From: Xanthomonas sp. AM6
Lineage (GTDB): Bacteria > Pseudomonadota > Gammaproteobacteria > Xanthomonadales > Xanthomonadaceae
Assembly (NCBI RefSeq): GCF_025665335.1
Contig: NZ_CP106869.1
Coordinates: forward strand, 1,700,501 to 1,764,500
DNA length: 64,000 nucleotides
Direction: 5' to 3'
Shown here: positions 54,880 to 64,000 of the stretch, in pieces
Layout of the letters: every line of letters starts with the position of its first letter
Numbering within the stretch: the stretch's first letter is position 1
Made by a program: the position numbers and the translations under genes
Notes under the pieces: generated by a model
What the model was told of the DNA's origin: nothing
The model's database searches: none
Seen by the model: the letters and a program-made list of their open reading frames with translations, nothing else

Positions 54880-57399
54880 ATGTCCAGACCGCATGCCCTG
54901 GCCCGCGCCATGCTCGCCGCCGTCACTCTCGCCGCCGCAGCCGAGGCCGCGCCGCCGTCCGCGCCGCCGGCGCCGTTGCGCGACTGGCCGGCGCTGCGCA
55001 GCGCGGTGGCGCCCGATCCGGCGATCGAGGCCAGGGTCGCGCAGATCCTGGGCGGCATGACCCTGGCGCAGAAGGTCGGGCAGATGACCCAGGCGGAAAT
55101 CAAGTCGATCACCCCCGAGCAGGTGCGCCAGTACCACATCGGCTCGGTGCTCAACGGCGGCGGCTCGTGGCCGGGCAAGGACAAGCACGCGCGCGTGGGG
55201 GATTGGCTGCGGCTGGCCGATGCCTATTACCGGGCCTCGATGAGCACCGATGCGGCGGTGCCGATCCCGATCATCTGGGGCACCGACGCGGTGCACGGGC
55301 ACAGCAACGTGTACGGCGCCACGCTGTTCCCGCACAACATCGGCCTGGGCGCGGCGCGCGACCCGGCGCTGGTGGAGCAGGTCGCGCGCGCCACCGCGCA
55401 GGGCAGCCGCGCCACCGGCATCGCCTGGGCGTTCGCGCCGACGCTGGCGGTGGCCGAGGACACGCGCTGGGGCCGCACCTACGAGAGCTTCTCCTCCGAC
55501 CCCGCGCTGGTCCGCGAGTACGGCGCCGCCTACGTGCGCGGCATGCAGGGCCGGCTCGGCGACGACGCCAGCGTGCTGGCCACCGCCAAGCACTATCTCG
55601 GCGATGGCGCTACCGAGCACGGCCAGGACCAGGGCGTGGCGCGGATCGACAAGGCGCGCATGCTCAACGTTCACGGCCAGGGCTACTACGGCGCGATCGC
55701 GGCCGGCGTGCAGACGGTGATGGCCTCCTACAGCAGCTGGAACGACGTCGCCGCTGGGGTCGACTACGGCAAGATGCACGGCGCCGCGCCGCTGCTGAGC
55801 GAGGCGCTGAAGCAGAAGATGGGCTTCGACGGCTTCGTGGTCTCCGACTGGAACGGCATCGGCCAGGTGCCGGGCTGCAGCAACGCCAGCTGCGCGCAGG
55901 CGATCAACGCCGGCATGGACATGGTGATGGTGCCCGACGACTGGAAGGCGTTCATCGACAACACCGTCGCCCAGGTCCAGGCCGGGCAGATCCCGCAGGC
56001 GCGCATCGACGATGCGGTGCGGCGCATCCTGCGGGTCAAGCTGCGCGCCGGCTTGTTCGCGCACGCGCCTTCGGCCAGCCGCTACGCGGGCCGCGAGGAT
56101 GCGTTGCTGCACCGCGAGCTGGCGCGGCGCGCGGTGCGCGAATCGCTGGTGCTGCTGAAGAACGAGCAGTCCGCGCTGCCGCTGCGCCGCGGCCAGCGTC
56201 TGCTGGTGGTCGGCAAGAGCGCCGACCGCATCGCCGACCAGGCCGGCGGCTGGTCGCTGACCTGGCAGGGTACCGACAACGGCAATGCGGACTTCCCCAA
56301 CGCGCAAAGCATCCTGGCGGGCCTGCGCGAGGTGGGCGGCGCCGAGCGGGTGCGCTACGCCGAATCGGTCGCCGCCGCCGCGCCGGGCAGCTACGACGCC
56401 ATCGTCGCGGTGATCGGCGAAACGCCCTATGCCGAAGGCAGCGGCGACATCGTCGCCTCCAGCACGGTGGCGCACAGCCAGCGCCATCCGGAAGACCTGA
56501 AGACGCTGCAGGACGCGGCCGCGACCGGCAAGCCGGTGATCGCGGTGCTGCTGTCCGGGCGGCCGCTGTACGTCAACGACCTGCTCAACCTGTCGCAGGC
56601 CTTTGTCGCCGCCTGGCTGCCGGGCAGCGAGGGCGGCGGGGTGGCCGACGTGCTGTTCGGTGGCGCGCACGATTTCCGCGGCCAGCTGGGCTTCCCATGG
56701 CCGGGGCAGGCGTGCCCGCCGCCGGTGGCGCCGGCCGATCCGGCGCGGCCGCCGCTGTTCGCGGTCGGCTATGGATTGCGCTACGCCCGCGGTGGCCGGG
56801 TCGGCGCGCTGCCGGTGCAGGTGCCGGCCAGCTGCGGCGCGGCCACCACGCTGCCGGTGTTCAACCTGCGCGACGCCGCGCCGTTCGCGCTGAAGCTGGC
56901 CGCGCGCGGCCAGGAGCGCGCACTAGGCGACGACCTCAATGCGGCGCTGGACTGGCCGCAGCCCGATCCGGCGCTGCGCGTGCGCACGGTGCAGGTCAAC
57001 ACTCAGCAGGACGCCAAGCAGGTGACCTGGCTTGCGCCGGCGCGGCTGTTCGCCAGCAGCGCTGGCGGCCGGAACCTCAATGCGCTGGCGCAGGCGCAGG
57101 CCGCCCTGCAGTTCGACGTGCGGGTGGAGCGCGCGCCGACCAGGCCGGTGACGCTGCGCCTGGGCTGCGTGCGCGGTTGCGGCGACGGCGTGGACATCGC
57201 GCCGTTGCTGGCCGCGGCGGGATCCGGCAAGCGCACCGTGACCGTGCCGTTGGCCTGCTTCGCCAAGCGCGGCGCCGACCTGGGCGGCATCGACATGCCG
57301 TTCGCGGTCGACGCCGATGCGCCGTTCGCGGCGGCGTTCACCCGCATCCAAGTGGTGGCCGGCGCCGCGGAGGCGGCCGACGCGCTGCGTTGCGAGTAG
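54880..57399 (+). CDS. Exported GH3-family beta-glucosidase
   Basis: The 839-residue protein has a signal peptide (ATLAAAAEA-APP), then the GH3 (alpha/beta)8 domain with IIWGTDAVHGHSN, KHYLGDGATEHG, and nucleophile Asp323 in FVVSDWNGIG. The second domain follows (RESLVLLKNEQSALPL; VVGKSADRIADQ; GSEGGGVADVLFG), and a C-terminal beta-domain of about 170 residues is of the ExoP-like type. It removes terminal glucose from beta-glucans or oligosaccharides in the periplasm. GGAGG lies about 8 bases before the ATG. Second gene of the plus-strand unit after the TonB receptor. Confidence 0.94.
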   Translation: MSRPHALARAMLAAVTLAAAAEAAPPSAPPAPLRDWPALRSAVAPDPAIEARVAQILGGMTLAQKVGQMTQAEIKSITPEQVRQYHIGSVLNGGGSWPGKDKHARVGDWLRLADAYYRASMSTDAAVPIPIIWGTDAVHGHSNVYGATLFPHNIGLGAARDPALVEQVARATAQGSRATGIAWAFAPTLAVAEDTRWGRTYESFSSDPALVREYGAAYVRGMQGRLGDDASVLATAKHYLGDGATEHGQDQGVARIDKARMLNVHGQGYYGAIAAGVQTVMASYSSWNDVAAGVDYGKMHGAAPLLSEALKQKMGFDGFVVSDWNGIGQVPGCSNASCAQAINAGMDMVMVPDDWKAFIDNTVAQVQAGQIPQARIDDAVRRILRVKLRAGLFAHAPSASRYAGREDALLHRELARRAVRESLVLLKNEQSALPLRRGQRLLVVGKSADRIADQAGGWSLTWQGTDNGNADFPNAQSILAGLREVGGAERVRYAESVAAAAPGSYDAIVAVIGETPYAEGSGDIVASSTVAHSQRHPEDLKTLQDAAATGKPVIAVLLSGRPLYVNDLLNLSQAFVAAWLPGSEGGGVADVLFGGAHDFRGQLGFPWPGQACPPPVAPADPARPPLFAVGYGLRYARGGRVGALPVQVPASCGAATTLPVFNLRDAAPFALKLAARGQERALGDDLNAALDWPQPDPALRVRTVQVNTQQDAKQVTWLAPARLFASSAGGRNLNALAQAQAALQFDVRVERAPTRPVTLRLGCVRGCGDGVDIAPLLAAAGSGKRTVTVPLACFAKRGADLGGIDMPFAVDADAPFAAAFTRIQVVAGAAEAADALRCE

Positions 57400-57750
57400 T
57401 TGGGGCCGGGATTCGGGATTCGGGATTCGGGATTCGGGATCGGGGATTGGGGATTGGGGATTGGGGATGACCGGGCGTTCGGTGTGGAGCACAGGAATTC
57501 GGGATTTGCCTACGCCCGTGGGGCGGATCGTGTGACGTCGGGGCGGGGCGGGGTGGGCGTGGTGGCTCCGCCGCGCGCATCCGCCGCAACCGTCGTGAAG
57601 TGACGGGCGGTGGAGGAGCGGTCGCGCCGCCGCGCACGGGGCTGCGGCGTGCCTGCATGACGCCGCGCTCGGGCGCAAGCCGCTACGGAGCCTGCTGCGC
57701 TTGACGCGCGATACGCTACCCTGGCGCCCCGTTGGCCGCTGGCGTTTTCG
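57400..57750. other. 351-bp intergenic region between GH3 and the ABC exporter
   Basis: Its left part is the GGGATTC repeat tract. The rest shows GC-rich sequence with no gene; the promoter of the ABC exporter should be toward 57700. Confidence 0.5.
57408..57470. repeat. Tandem heptamers GGGATTC then GGGGATT
   Basis: Four copies of GGGATTC run directly into about four of GGGGATT. Complementary units (AATCCCC, AATCCCG) occur at 59860-59893 on the other side of the ABC gene, and inverted copies at 39256-39388. Such strand-biased tracts are prone to slippage. Confidence 0.85.
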
Positions 57751-59577
<1,827 letters not shown>

Positions 59578-59611
59578 GGTTGCTTGCGGTCGCCAACCAA
59601 CGAGGGTCACT

Positions 59612-59679
59612 TGTAGGAGCGACTTCAGTCGCGACGGGCATTACCGGGACGGCCCGTCGCGACTGAAGTCGCTCCCACA
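59612..59679. repeat. REP-like element, GACT subtype
   Basis: A 68-bp inverted repeat just after the ABC exporter stop, with both arms carrying GACT-TC-AGTC. The right end is CTCCCACA instead of CTCCTACA. Confidence 0.9.
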
Positions 59680-59859
59680 ACATCCCGCTGACCGGCGCCA
59701 TCGCATTCGCGCTGCCGCCCCACAGTTTGCTGCGCAAACCGTGGGCCCCGGCTCATCACTTTCCAGATCCCCCGCGCCTGTCGGCGCGCCCCCCTCGACT
59801 CAAGGGGGGCTGTTCTCCAGAAAGACTGCGCGGGCATCAGACGCGGCAAACCGCCTCTA

Positions 59860-59893
59860 CGAATCCCCAATCTCCAATCCCGAATCCCAGCCC
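59860..59893. repeat. AATCCC-type repeats
   Basis: AATCCCC, AATCTCC, AATCCCG units just before the stop of the DUF885 gene, complementary to the tract at 57408-57470. Confidence 0.6.
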
Positions 59894-59894
59894 C

Positions 59895-61715
59895 TCACTG
59901 GATCGGCTCGTCCAACATCAGCTCCCGCACGAACCGCACCGGCGGCGCGCCGTAGGACAGCACCTGGTCGTGGTAGGCCTTGAGGTCGAAGGTGTCGCCG
60001 AGCTTGGCCTGCATCGCCTTGCGCAGGTCCAGGTGTTCCTGCACGCCGACGAAATAGGTCGGCAACTGCGCCGAGGTCAGCTGCGCGCGCACCCACTTGC
60101 CCTCGGCTTCGCTCTGCTGCTGGAAGGTGTCGTGCACCATCAACTGCATCGCCTGTTCCTTGCTCCAGTTGTCCACGTGCACGCCCTGGTCGAGCAGGGC
60201 ATTGGCGAGGGTGCGCAGGTAGAACTTCAGCTGCACCAGGTGGAACAGCGGATCGTTGTCCAGGTAACCCTGCTCCTGCATCATCCGCTCGGTGTACACC
60301 GCCCAGCCCTCGGCGAACACGCCCGAGCGCAGCACGCCGCGCAGCGTCGAGGGGAACTTGGCCGAGTGCCAGCCTTCCACGTAGTGGCCGGGCACGCCTT
60401 CGTGGATGCTCAGCAGGTGGATCATGCGGCCGTTGTATTCGCGCAGGAACGATTCGGCCTGCTGCGCGCTCCAGTCGTCGGGGATCGGCGACACCGCGTA
60501 GAAGGTCTTCAGGTTCTTGTCCAGCGGGCCGGGCGAGTCGCAATAGGCCACCGCCACGCCGCGCTGGAATTCGGGCATCAGGATGATGTCCACCGGCGCG
60601 TCGGGCAGGGTCAGCAGGTTCTTGCGGCGCACGAACTCGGTGGAGGAGGCCAGCGAGGCCTTGGCGTCCTCGACCACCTTGTCGCGCGCCGGGTGCTGCG
60701 CGTAGGCCAGTTCCAGCGCGGCCTCGATCGCGGCCTGCTGCTGCGCGTCGTCCGGCGCGTCGACCAGCGCCGGCGCGTTGGGCTTGTCCTTCAGCACGGT
60801 GCGGGCGATGCCGTACATCTCCGCGCGCGCGCGCTTGAGCTCGGCCTCGGCGCGCTGCTTGATCTCCGCGCGCGACAGCGAGGAGTTCAGCGCGAACTTC
60901 AGCTTCTGGTCGTACTGCTCCGCGCCGATGCGGAAATCGCCCTTGGCGTTGGGCACCAGGGTCTTGTCCAGCCAGGTCTGCTGCTCGGCCACGGCCTTCT
61001 TCAGCCCGTCGATCGCCGCCTGCAGGCGCTGCGCGTCGGCCGCGGGCAGTTCCTTGACGTGCGGGGCGATGAAGGTGTCGACGATGCTGAGAATGCCCTG
61101 GTTCTGCTTGGCCACGGTCTTGGCGTGGATCTGCGGCACCCGTGCCGGGTCCAGGTTCGCGCGCGCCTGCGCGAACAGCGCCGGGATCTTCTCCATGCGC
61201 GCGGTGGCCGCTTTCAGCCGCTCCGGCAGCGGCGCGAACTCGCGCGCCATCAGCCCGTAGATCGCGCCGCCGGCCAGGCCGTTGTAGAGCTGCGGATCCC
61301 AGGCCCAGCTCTGCGCCACTTCGCTGTTCCAGATGTCCGACTGCAACTGGTTGCGCAGGATCGCCGCGTCCACCTGGTTCTCGCGCGAGAGCTTGGCCGC
61401 GTCCAGCTTGTCCAGCTCGGCCAGCAACTGCTTGCTCGCGTCCAGGCTCTTCTGCCGGCCGGCGGTGCTGAGATCGTCCAGTTCGCTGTCGTAGCGGTGG
61501 TCGCCGGTCTGGGTGGCGCCGACCGGGGACAGCTGCATCCAGGTGTCCACGGCGCGCTTGGACAGCGCGGCGAAGGCGGCGTCGGCGGCCGCGTCGGGCG
61601 CGGTGGCGGCGCTGCCGGGTGCGGCGGCGGACGGCGGCGTGGACGGAGCATCGGCGGACGGCTGGCAGCCGGCGAGGGCGGCGAGCAGGGCGGCGGCGAG
61701 CAGGTGCTTGCGCAT
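59895..61715 (-). CDS. DUF885-family lipoprotein, putative metallohydrolase
   Basis: The 606-residue protein has a lipobox (LAALAGC, Cys17) and Ala/Pro linker, so it is probably attached to the envelope. The DUF885 body has the metal-binding SIHEGVPGHYVE, an HExxxxH-like motif, and EGWAVYTERMM with a third acidic ligand. Many such proteins are uncharacterised peptidase-like enzymes. ATG 61715 gives the lipoprotein signal. The gene stands alone on the minus strand, between a REP-like element and the GFA gene. Confidence 0.92.
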   Translation of the reverse strand: MRKHLLAAALLAALAGCQPSADAPSTPPSAAAPGSAATAPDAAADAAFAALSKRAVDTWMQLSPVGATQTGDHRYDSELDDLSTAGRQKSLDASKQLLAELDKLDAAKLSRENQVDAAILRNQLQSDIWNSEVAQSWAWDPQLYNGLAGGAIYGLMAREFAPLPERLKAATARMEKIPALFAQARANLDPARVPQIHAKTVAKQNQGILSIVDTFIAPHVKELPAADAQRLQAAIDGLKKAVAEQQTWLDKTLVPNAKGDFRIGAEQYDQKLKFALNSSLSRAEIKQRAEAELKRARAEMYGIARTVLKDKPNAPALVDAPDDAQQQAAIEAALELAYAQHPARDKVVEDAKASLASSTEFVRRKNLLTLPDAPVDIILMPEFQRGVAVAYCDSPGPLDKNLKTFYAVSPIPDDWSAQQAESFLREYNGRMIHLLSIHEGVPGHYVEGWHSAKFPSTLRGVLRSGVFAEGWAVYTERMMQEQGYLDNDPLFHLVQLKFYLRTLANALLDQGVHVDNWSKEQAMQLMVHDTFQQQSEAEGKWVRAQLTSAQLPTYFVGVQEHLDLRKAMQAKLGDTFDLKAYHDQVLSYGAPPVRFVRELMLDEPIQ

Positions 61716-61817
61716 CGGGGTTCCTGTGGTGGGTCGATCCACCAGCATAGGCGGCCGCCGCCGCCCGCGCACCTGCCGTTGGATTACCCTTGCGCTTTGG
61801 TCCTCAGGAGCGCAGGG

Positions 61818-62174
61818 ATGAACTACACGGGCAGCTGCCATTGCGGCCGCATCGCATTCGAGCTGGAAACCGACGCGCCGATCGCCGAGGTCTACGACTG
61901 CAACTGCTCCATGTGCCGGCGCCGCGGCGGGCTGCTGTGGTTCGGCGCGCGCGCGGCGCTGGCGCTGCGCAGCGCGCCGGAAACTCTGGGCACCTACCGC
62001 TTCAATCGCCAGCACATCGACCATCATCATTGCCCGGATTGCGGCATCGCCCCGTTCAGCGAGGGCACCCACCCGAAGACCGGCGAGGCGACGGTCGCGG
62101 TCAACGTGCGCTGCCTGCCGCAGCTGGACCTGGCGGCGCTGCAGGTGCACACCGTGGACGGGGCGAGCCTGTGA
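61818..62174 (+). CDS. GFA-family zinc protein (Gfa/CENP-V fold)
   Basis: The 118-residue protein has the zinc pattern of the family: GSCHCGRIAFEL, YDCNCSMCRRRG and HHHCPDCGIAPF. Named after glutathione-dependent formaldehyde-activating enzyme, but most members have unknown roles. AGGAG eight or so bases upstream of the ATG fits. Its stop overlaps the next start as GTGA. Confidence 0.93.
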   Translation: MNYTGSCHCGRIAFELETDAPIAEVYDCNCSMCRRRGGLLWFGARAALALRSAPETLGTYRFNRQHIDHHHCPDCGIAPFSEGTHPKTGEATVAVNVRCLPQLDLAALQVHTVDGASL

Positions 62175-62977
62175 GGGCGCTGCCATCGCATTGGAGCGTG
62201 CCGCTGCTGTTGGCGCTGGCGGTCGCAGGCTGTTCCAAACACGACAGCGCCGCCGATGCCGGCGGCGCGAGCCTGGCCGAAGCGCCGGCGGCGGCGCCGA
62301 CCGCCGACGGCCGTGCGGCGATGCTGGCCTACGAGCACGAGGTGAGCGTGCAACTGCCAGCGGCGCAGATCGAGGCGCGGCTCAAGCAGGCCCAGGACAG
62401 CTGCCTGAGCGGGCGCTTCGGCGCCTGCAACGTGCTGTCGGTGGAGCAGCGCGGCGGCGAGCACCCGCAGGCCGCGCTGAGCGTGCGCATCGTGCCGGCG
62501 GGCGTGGAGCCGCTGATCGCGCAGGCCGGCAACGGCGGCGAGATCGGCAGCCGCAGCACCCGCGCCGAGGACCTGGCGCAGGCGGTGCAGGACAACGCCG
62601 CGCTGCAGCAGCGGTTGCAGGCCGAGCAGCGCCGCCTGCAGGAGTTCCAGCAGCGGCGCGACCTCAGCGTGGCCGACATGATCAGCCTGTCGGAGAAGAT
62701 GGCCCAACTCGACACGCAACTGCTCGCGGCCAGCCAGGACGCGGCGCAGCATCGCCGGCGCATCGAGACGCAGCGGCTGACCTTGCAGTTCGCCACGCCC
62801 GACGGCGAGCGCGGCCGCAGCGAGATCGGCGAGGCGTTCGCCGACACGGGCGCGATCTTCGCGTCCGCGACCGCCTGGGCGATCCGTGCGGTCGCGGCGT
62901 TGACGCCGTTCCTGCTGCTGGGCGCGGTGCTGTGGTGGCTGGTCGCCTGGCTGCGCCGGCGCCGCAGGCGCGCCTGA
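62171..62977 (+). CDS. DUF4349-like lipoprotein
   Basis: The 268-residue protein starts from GTG 62171, overlapping the GFA stop. Signal with lipobox LAVAGC. The DUF4349-type body has YEHEVSVQLPAAQIEARLKQ and a long coiled coil (ALQQRLQAEQRRLQEFQQRR), and a single C-terminal membrane helix (AALTPFLLLGAVLWWLVAW) with a basic tail. It is probably a membrane-anchored periplasmic coiled-coil protein of unknown role. Confidence 0.85.
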   Translation: MRALPSHWSVPLLLALAVAGCSKHDSAADAGGASLAEAPAAAPTADGRAAMLAYEHEVSVQLPAAQIEARLKQAQDSCLSGRFGACNVLSVEQRGGEHPQAALSVRIVPAGVEPLIAQAGNGGEIGSRSTRAEDLAQAVQDNAALQQRLQAEQRRLQEFQQRRDLSVADMISLSEKMAQLDTQLLAASQDAAQHRRRIETQRLTLQFATPDGERGRSEIGEAFADTGAIFASATAWAIRAVAALTPFLLLGAVLWWLVAWLRRRRRRA

Positions 62978-62988
62978 GCGGCGCCCGG

Positions 62989-63056
62989 TGTAGGAGCGAC
63001 TTCAGTCGCGACGGGCTCTACCGGTAGAGCCCGTCGCGGCTGAAGCCGCTCCTACA
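62989..63056. repeat. REP-like element with hybrid arms
   Basis: A 68-bp inverted repeat. The left arm carries GACT-TC-AGTC and the right arm the GGCT-TC-AGCC subtype, so the long stem has mismatches while both mini-hairpins remain intact. It lies between the DUF4349-like and the acidic protein genes. Confidence 0.9.
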
Positions 63057-63082
63057 GTCTTAAATAGCCGGGAGAAAAGGCC

Positions 63083-63376
63083 TCAGCCTTCGTCCTGCTC
63101 GAACTCCACGATCACTTCCAGGTCGAAGGCCAAGGCCTCCACCGCTTCGCGCACCTTTTGCGCGGTGGCCAGATTGCCGGCCTCGATCTCGACTTCGTGG
63201 GTGCCAGGCCCCTGGTCGTCGGGCAGCCCGGCGGAGCTGGAATCGTCGTCGTCCATATGGCTCATCAGGTCGTCGATCTCCTCGACGTGCTCGATGCCTT
63301 CCAGGCTGCCGAGCAGGTTGATGATGGCGCGGGCGTCGTCTTCGCTGCCGGTGATGCGGATACGGAGCTGGGGCAT
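63083..63376 (-). CDS. Small acidic protein, unknown function
   Basis: The 97-residue protein has two halves, MPQLRIRITGSEDDARAIIN and HEVEIEAGNLATAQKVREAV, joined by a very acidic stretch (DDLMSHMDDDDSSS). The alternating strand-helix pattern suggests a small ferredoxin-like fold. No family was recognised. GGAG-type bases precede the ATG on the minus strand (CTCCAGAGAAAGGCCC). Confidence 0.65.
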   Translation of the reverse strand: MPQLRIRITGSEDDARAIINLLGSLEGIEHVEEIDDLMSHMDDDDSSSAGLPDDQGPGTHEVEIEAGNLATAQKVREAVEALAFDLEVIVEFEQDEG

Positions 63377-63421
63377 GGGCCTTTCTCTGGAGGGGGGAAG
63401 GCAAGGCTAGGCAGGCGGCGG

Positions 63422-64000
63422 CTAAGGCGAAGTGATGACGGCGTGGCGCGGGTGCGGCGCCGCGGCATCCTGCGCGGCCTCGTCCAACACCGGCGCCAGC
63501 AATGCCGTGGCCGCCGCGCGCAGCATCGCCGGGGCGATGTAGTGGCGGTGGCCGCGCGCGATCAGCGCCATGTACAGGCGGCCGAACCAGTTGCGGCAGG
63601 CCACGCGCGTGTCCAGGCTCAGTTCCACGCTGCCGTCCTCGGCCACCTCCACGCCCACGCAACTGCGGAACGCCAGATGCCGGTCGTCGGCGCCGAGCAG
63701 CACCTGCGCGCGCCGGCCGTGCGCGGCGTGCGCGTGTCCCAGCACCGGGAAGCGGCCGGCGAACAGGCGCTCGCGCTGCGGCGACAGCAGCGAGGACACC
63801 GGGCAGCCCAGCGGCGAGGTGCGCAAGCGCAGCGGCGCGACCAGCGCGTTGCGGATCCGCATCAGCCAGGTCACCCCGAGCGGCGGGCGCTGCATGAAGC
63901 CGTCCAGCAACGCCACCAGCAGCGCGTGCGCGCCGCGCTGGCGCAGCTGGTGCGCCTGCAGTCGCAGGCGCACGCTGTCCTGGTGATCGTGCGCGGGCAG
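63422..64000 (-). CDS. DUF2867-like protein, cut by the window end
   Basis: The open frame runs from the right edge to its stop at 63422. The visible part, 192 residues, includes PLGVTWLMRIRNALVAPL, CPVSSLLSPQRERLFAGR, LSLDTRVACRNWFGRLYMAL and AIARGHRHYIAP-like segments, the usual DUF2867 ending (often near nucleoside-sugar and oxidoreductase genes). The start lies outside the window. A start at 63973 is possible but would delete the N-terminal part of the domain. Confidence 0.75.
   Translation of the reverse strand: MPAHDHQDSVRLRLQAHQLRQRGAHALLVALLDGFMQRPPLGVTWLMRIRNALVAPLRLRTSPLGCPVSSLLSPQRERLFAGRFPVLGHAHAAHGRRAQVLLGADDRHLAFRSCVGVEVAEDGSVELSLDTRVACRNWFGRLYMALIARGHRHYIAPAMLRAAATALLAPVLDEAAQDAAAPHPRHAVITSP

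Noticed and set aside
51549..55184. A 1211-codon minus-strand open frame over the TonB receptor and its neighbours
   Set aside because: High GC content keeps this frame open. The product lacks any family features, while the plus strand holds an intact TonB receptor.

Overview
The window is very GC-rich chromosomal DNA from a member of the Xanthomonadaceae, most probably Xanthomonas or a close relative. The pointers are a nucleotide pyrophosphatase/phosphodiesterase of the Xanthomonas NPP type, LacI-regulated TonB-receptor/glycosidase gene sets, a UbiM-type hydroxylase, and seven palindromic 'GTAG' REP-like elements of the kind known as SMAG in Stenotrophomonas. No rRNA, tRNA, CRISPR array, insertion sequence or prophage was seen.

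Layout. 1-5.4 kb: an RND efflux operon (end of the adaptor, pump, outer-membrane channel, TetR regulator). 5.4-9.8 kb: a MarR-MFS pair, a YcaQ-family DNA glycosylase-like gene, an orphan SMI1/KNR4 gene and an EmrE-like SMR pump. 9.8-12.9 kb: a large hybrid histidine kinase. 13.1-19 kb: a periplasmic aldehyde oxidoreductase (paoABC-like, minus strand) facing its probable cofactor-maturation pair XdhC and MocA (plus strand). 19.4-25.2 kb: two TonB-dependent receptors, the second ZnuD-like and divergent from a MerC-family gene across a Zur-box-like site; then a ribosomal Thx-like protein. 25.2-28 kb: a CLC chloride transporter and a lipoprotein nucleotide pyrophosphatase. 28.4-30.5 kb: an alkylation-repair pair (Ogt and an Ada-AlkA fusion). 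30.6-34.5 kb: a Clp-fold periplasmic lipoprotein, small membrane proteins, DUF4019, MAPEG and UbiM. 34.6-35.1 kb: a 208-bp tandem repeat carrying three REP-like palindromes.

35.2-42.2 kb: small proteins, an ECF sigma factor with a membrane partner, a DeaD-type helicase next to RluF, a GAF-GGDEF protein and an EamA exporter. 42.4-46.8 kb: a DUF72 gene and an ECF42-type module (DGPF/YciI proteins, two VOC proteins, and the sigma factor with a long C-terminal extension), with a close match to the reported ECF42 promoter ahead of the module. 47-49 kb: a serine beta-lactamase-fold hydrolase overlapping a VOC gene. 49.4-57.4 kb: a carbohydrate-use locus (LacI regulator, GH30, large TonB receptor, GH3 beta-glucosidase) with a perfect 14-bp palindrome in the divergent promoter region. 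57.7-64 kb: an ABC exporter, a DUF885 lipoprotein, a GFA protein, a DUF4349 lipoprotein, a small acidic protein and a DUF2867-like gene cut by the window end.

Most of this is ordinary chromosomal content. The parts most worth a second look are the ECF42 module and its predicted promoter, the GH30/GH3/TonB/LacI locus and its predicted operator, the zinc-type divergent region, and the fine structure of the REP-like elements. These are always 68 bp when intact, each arm carries an internally covarying mini-hairpin, and one copy is a hybrid of the two arm types.
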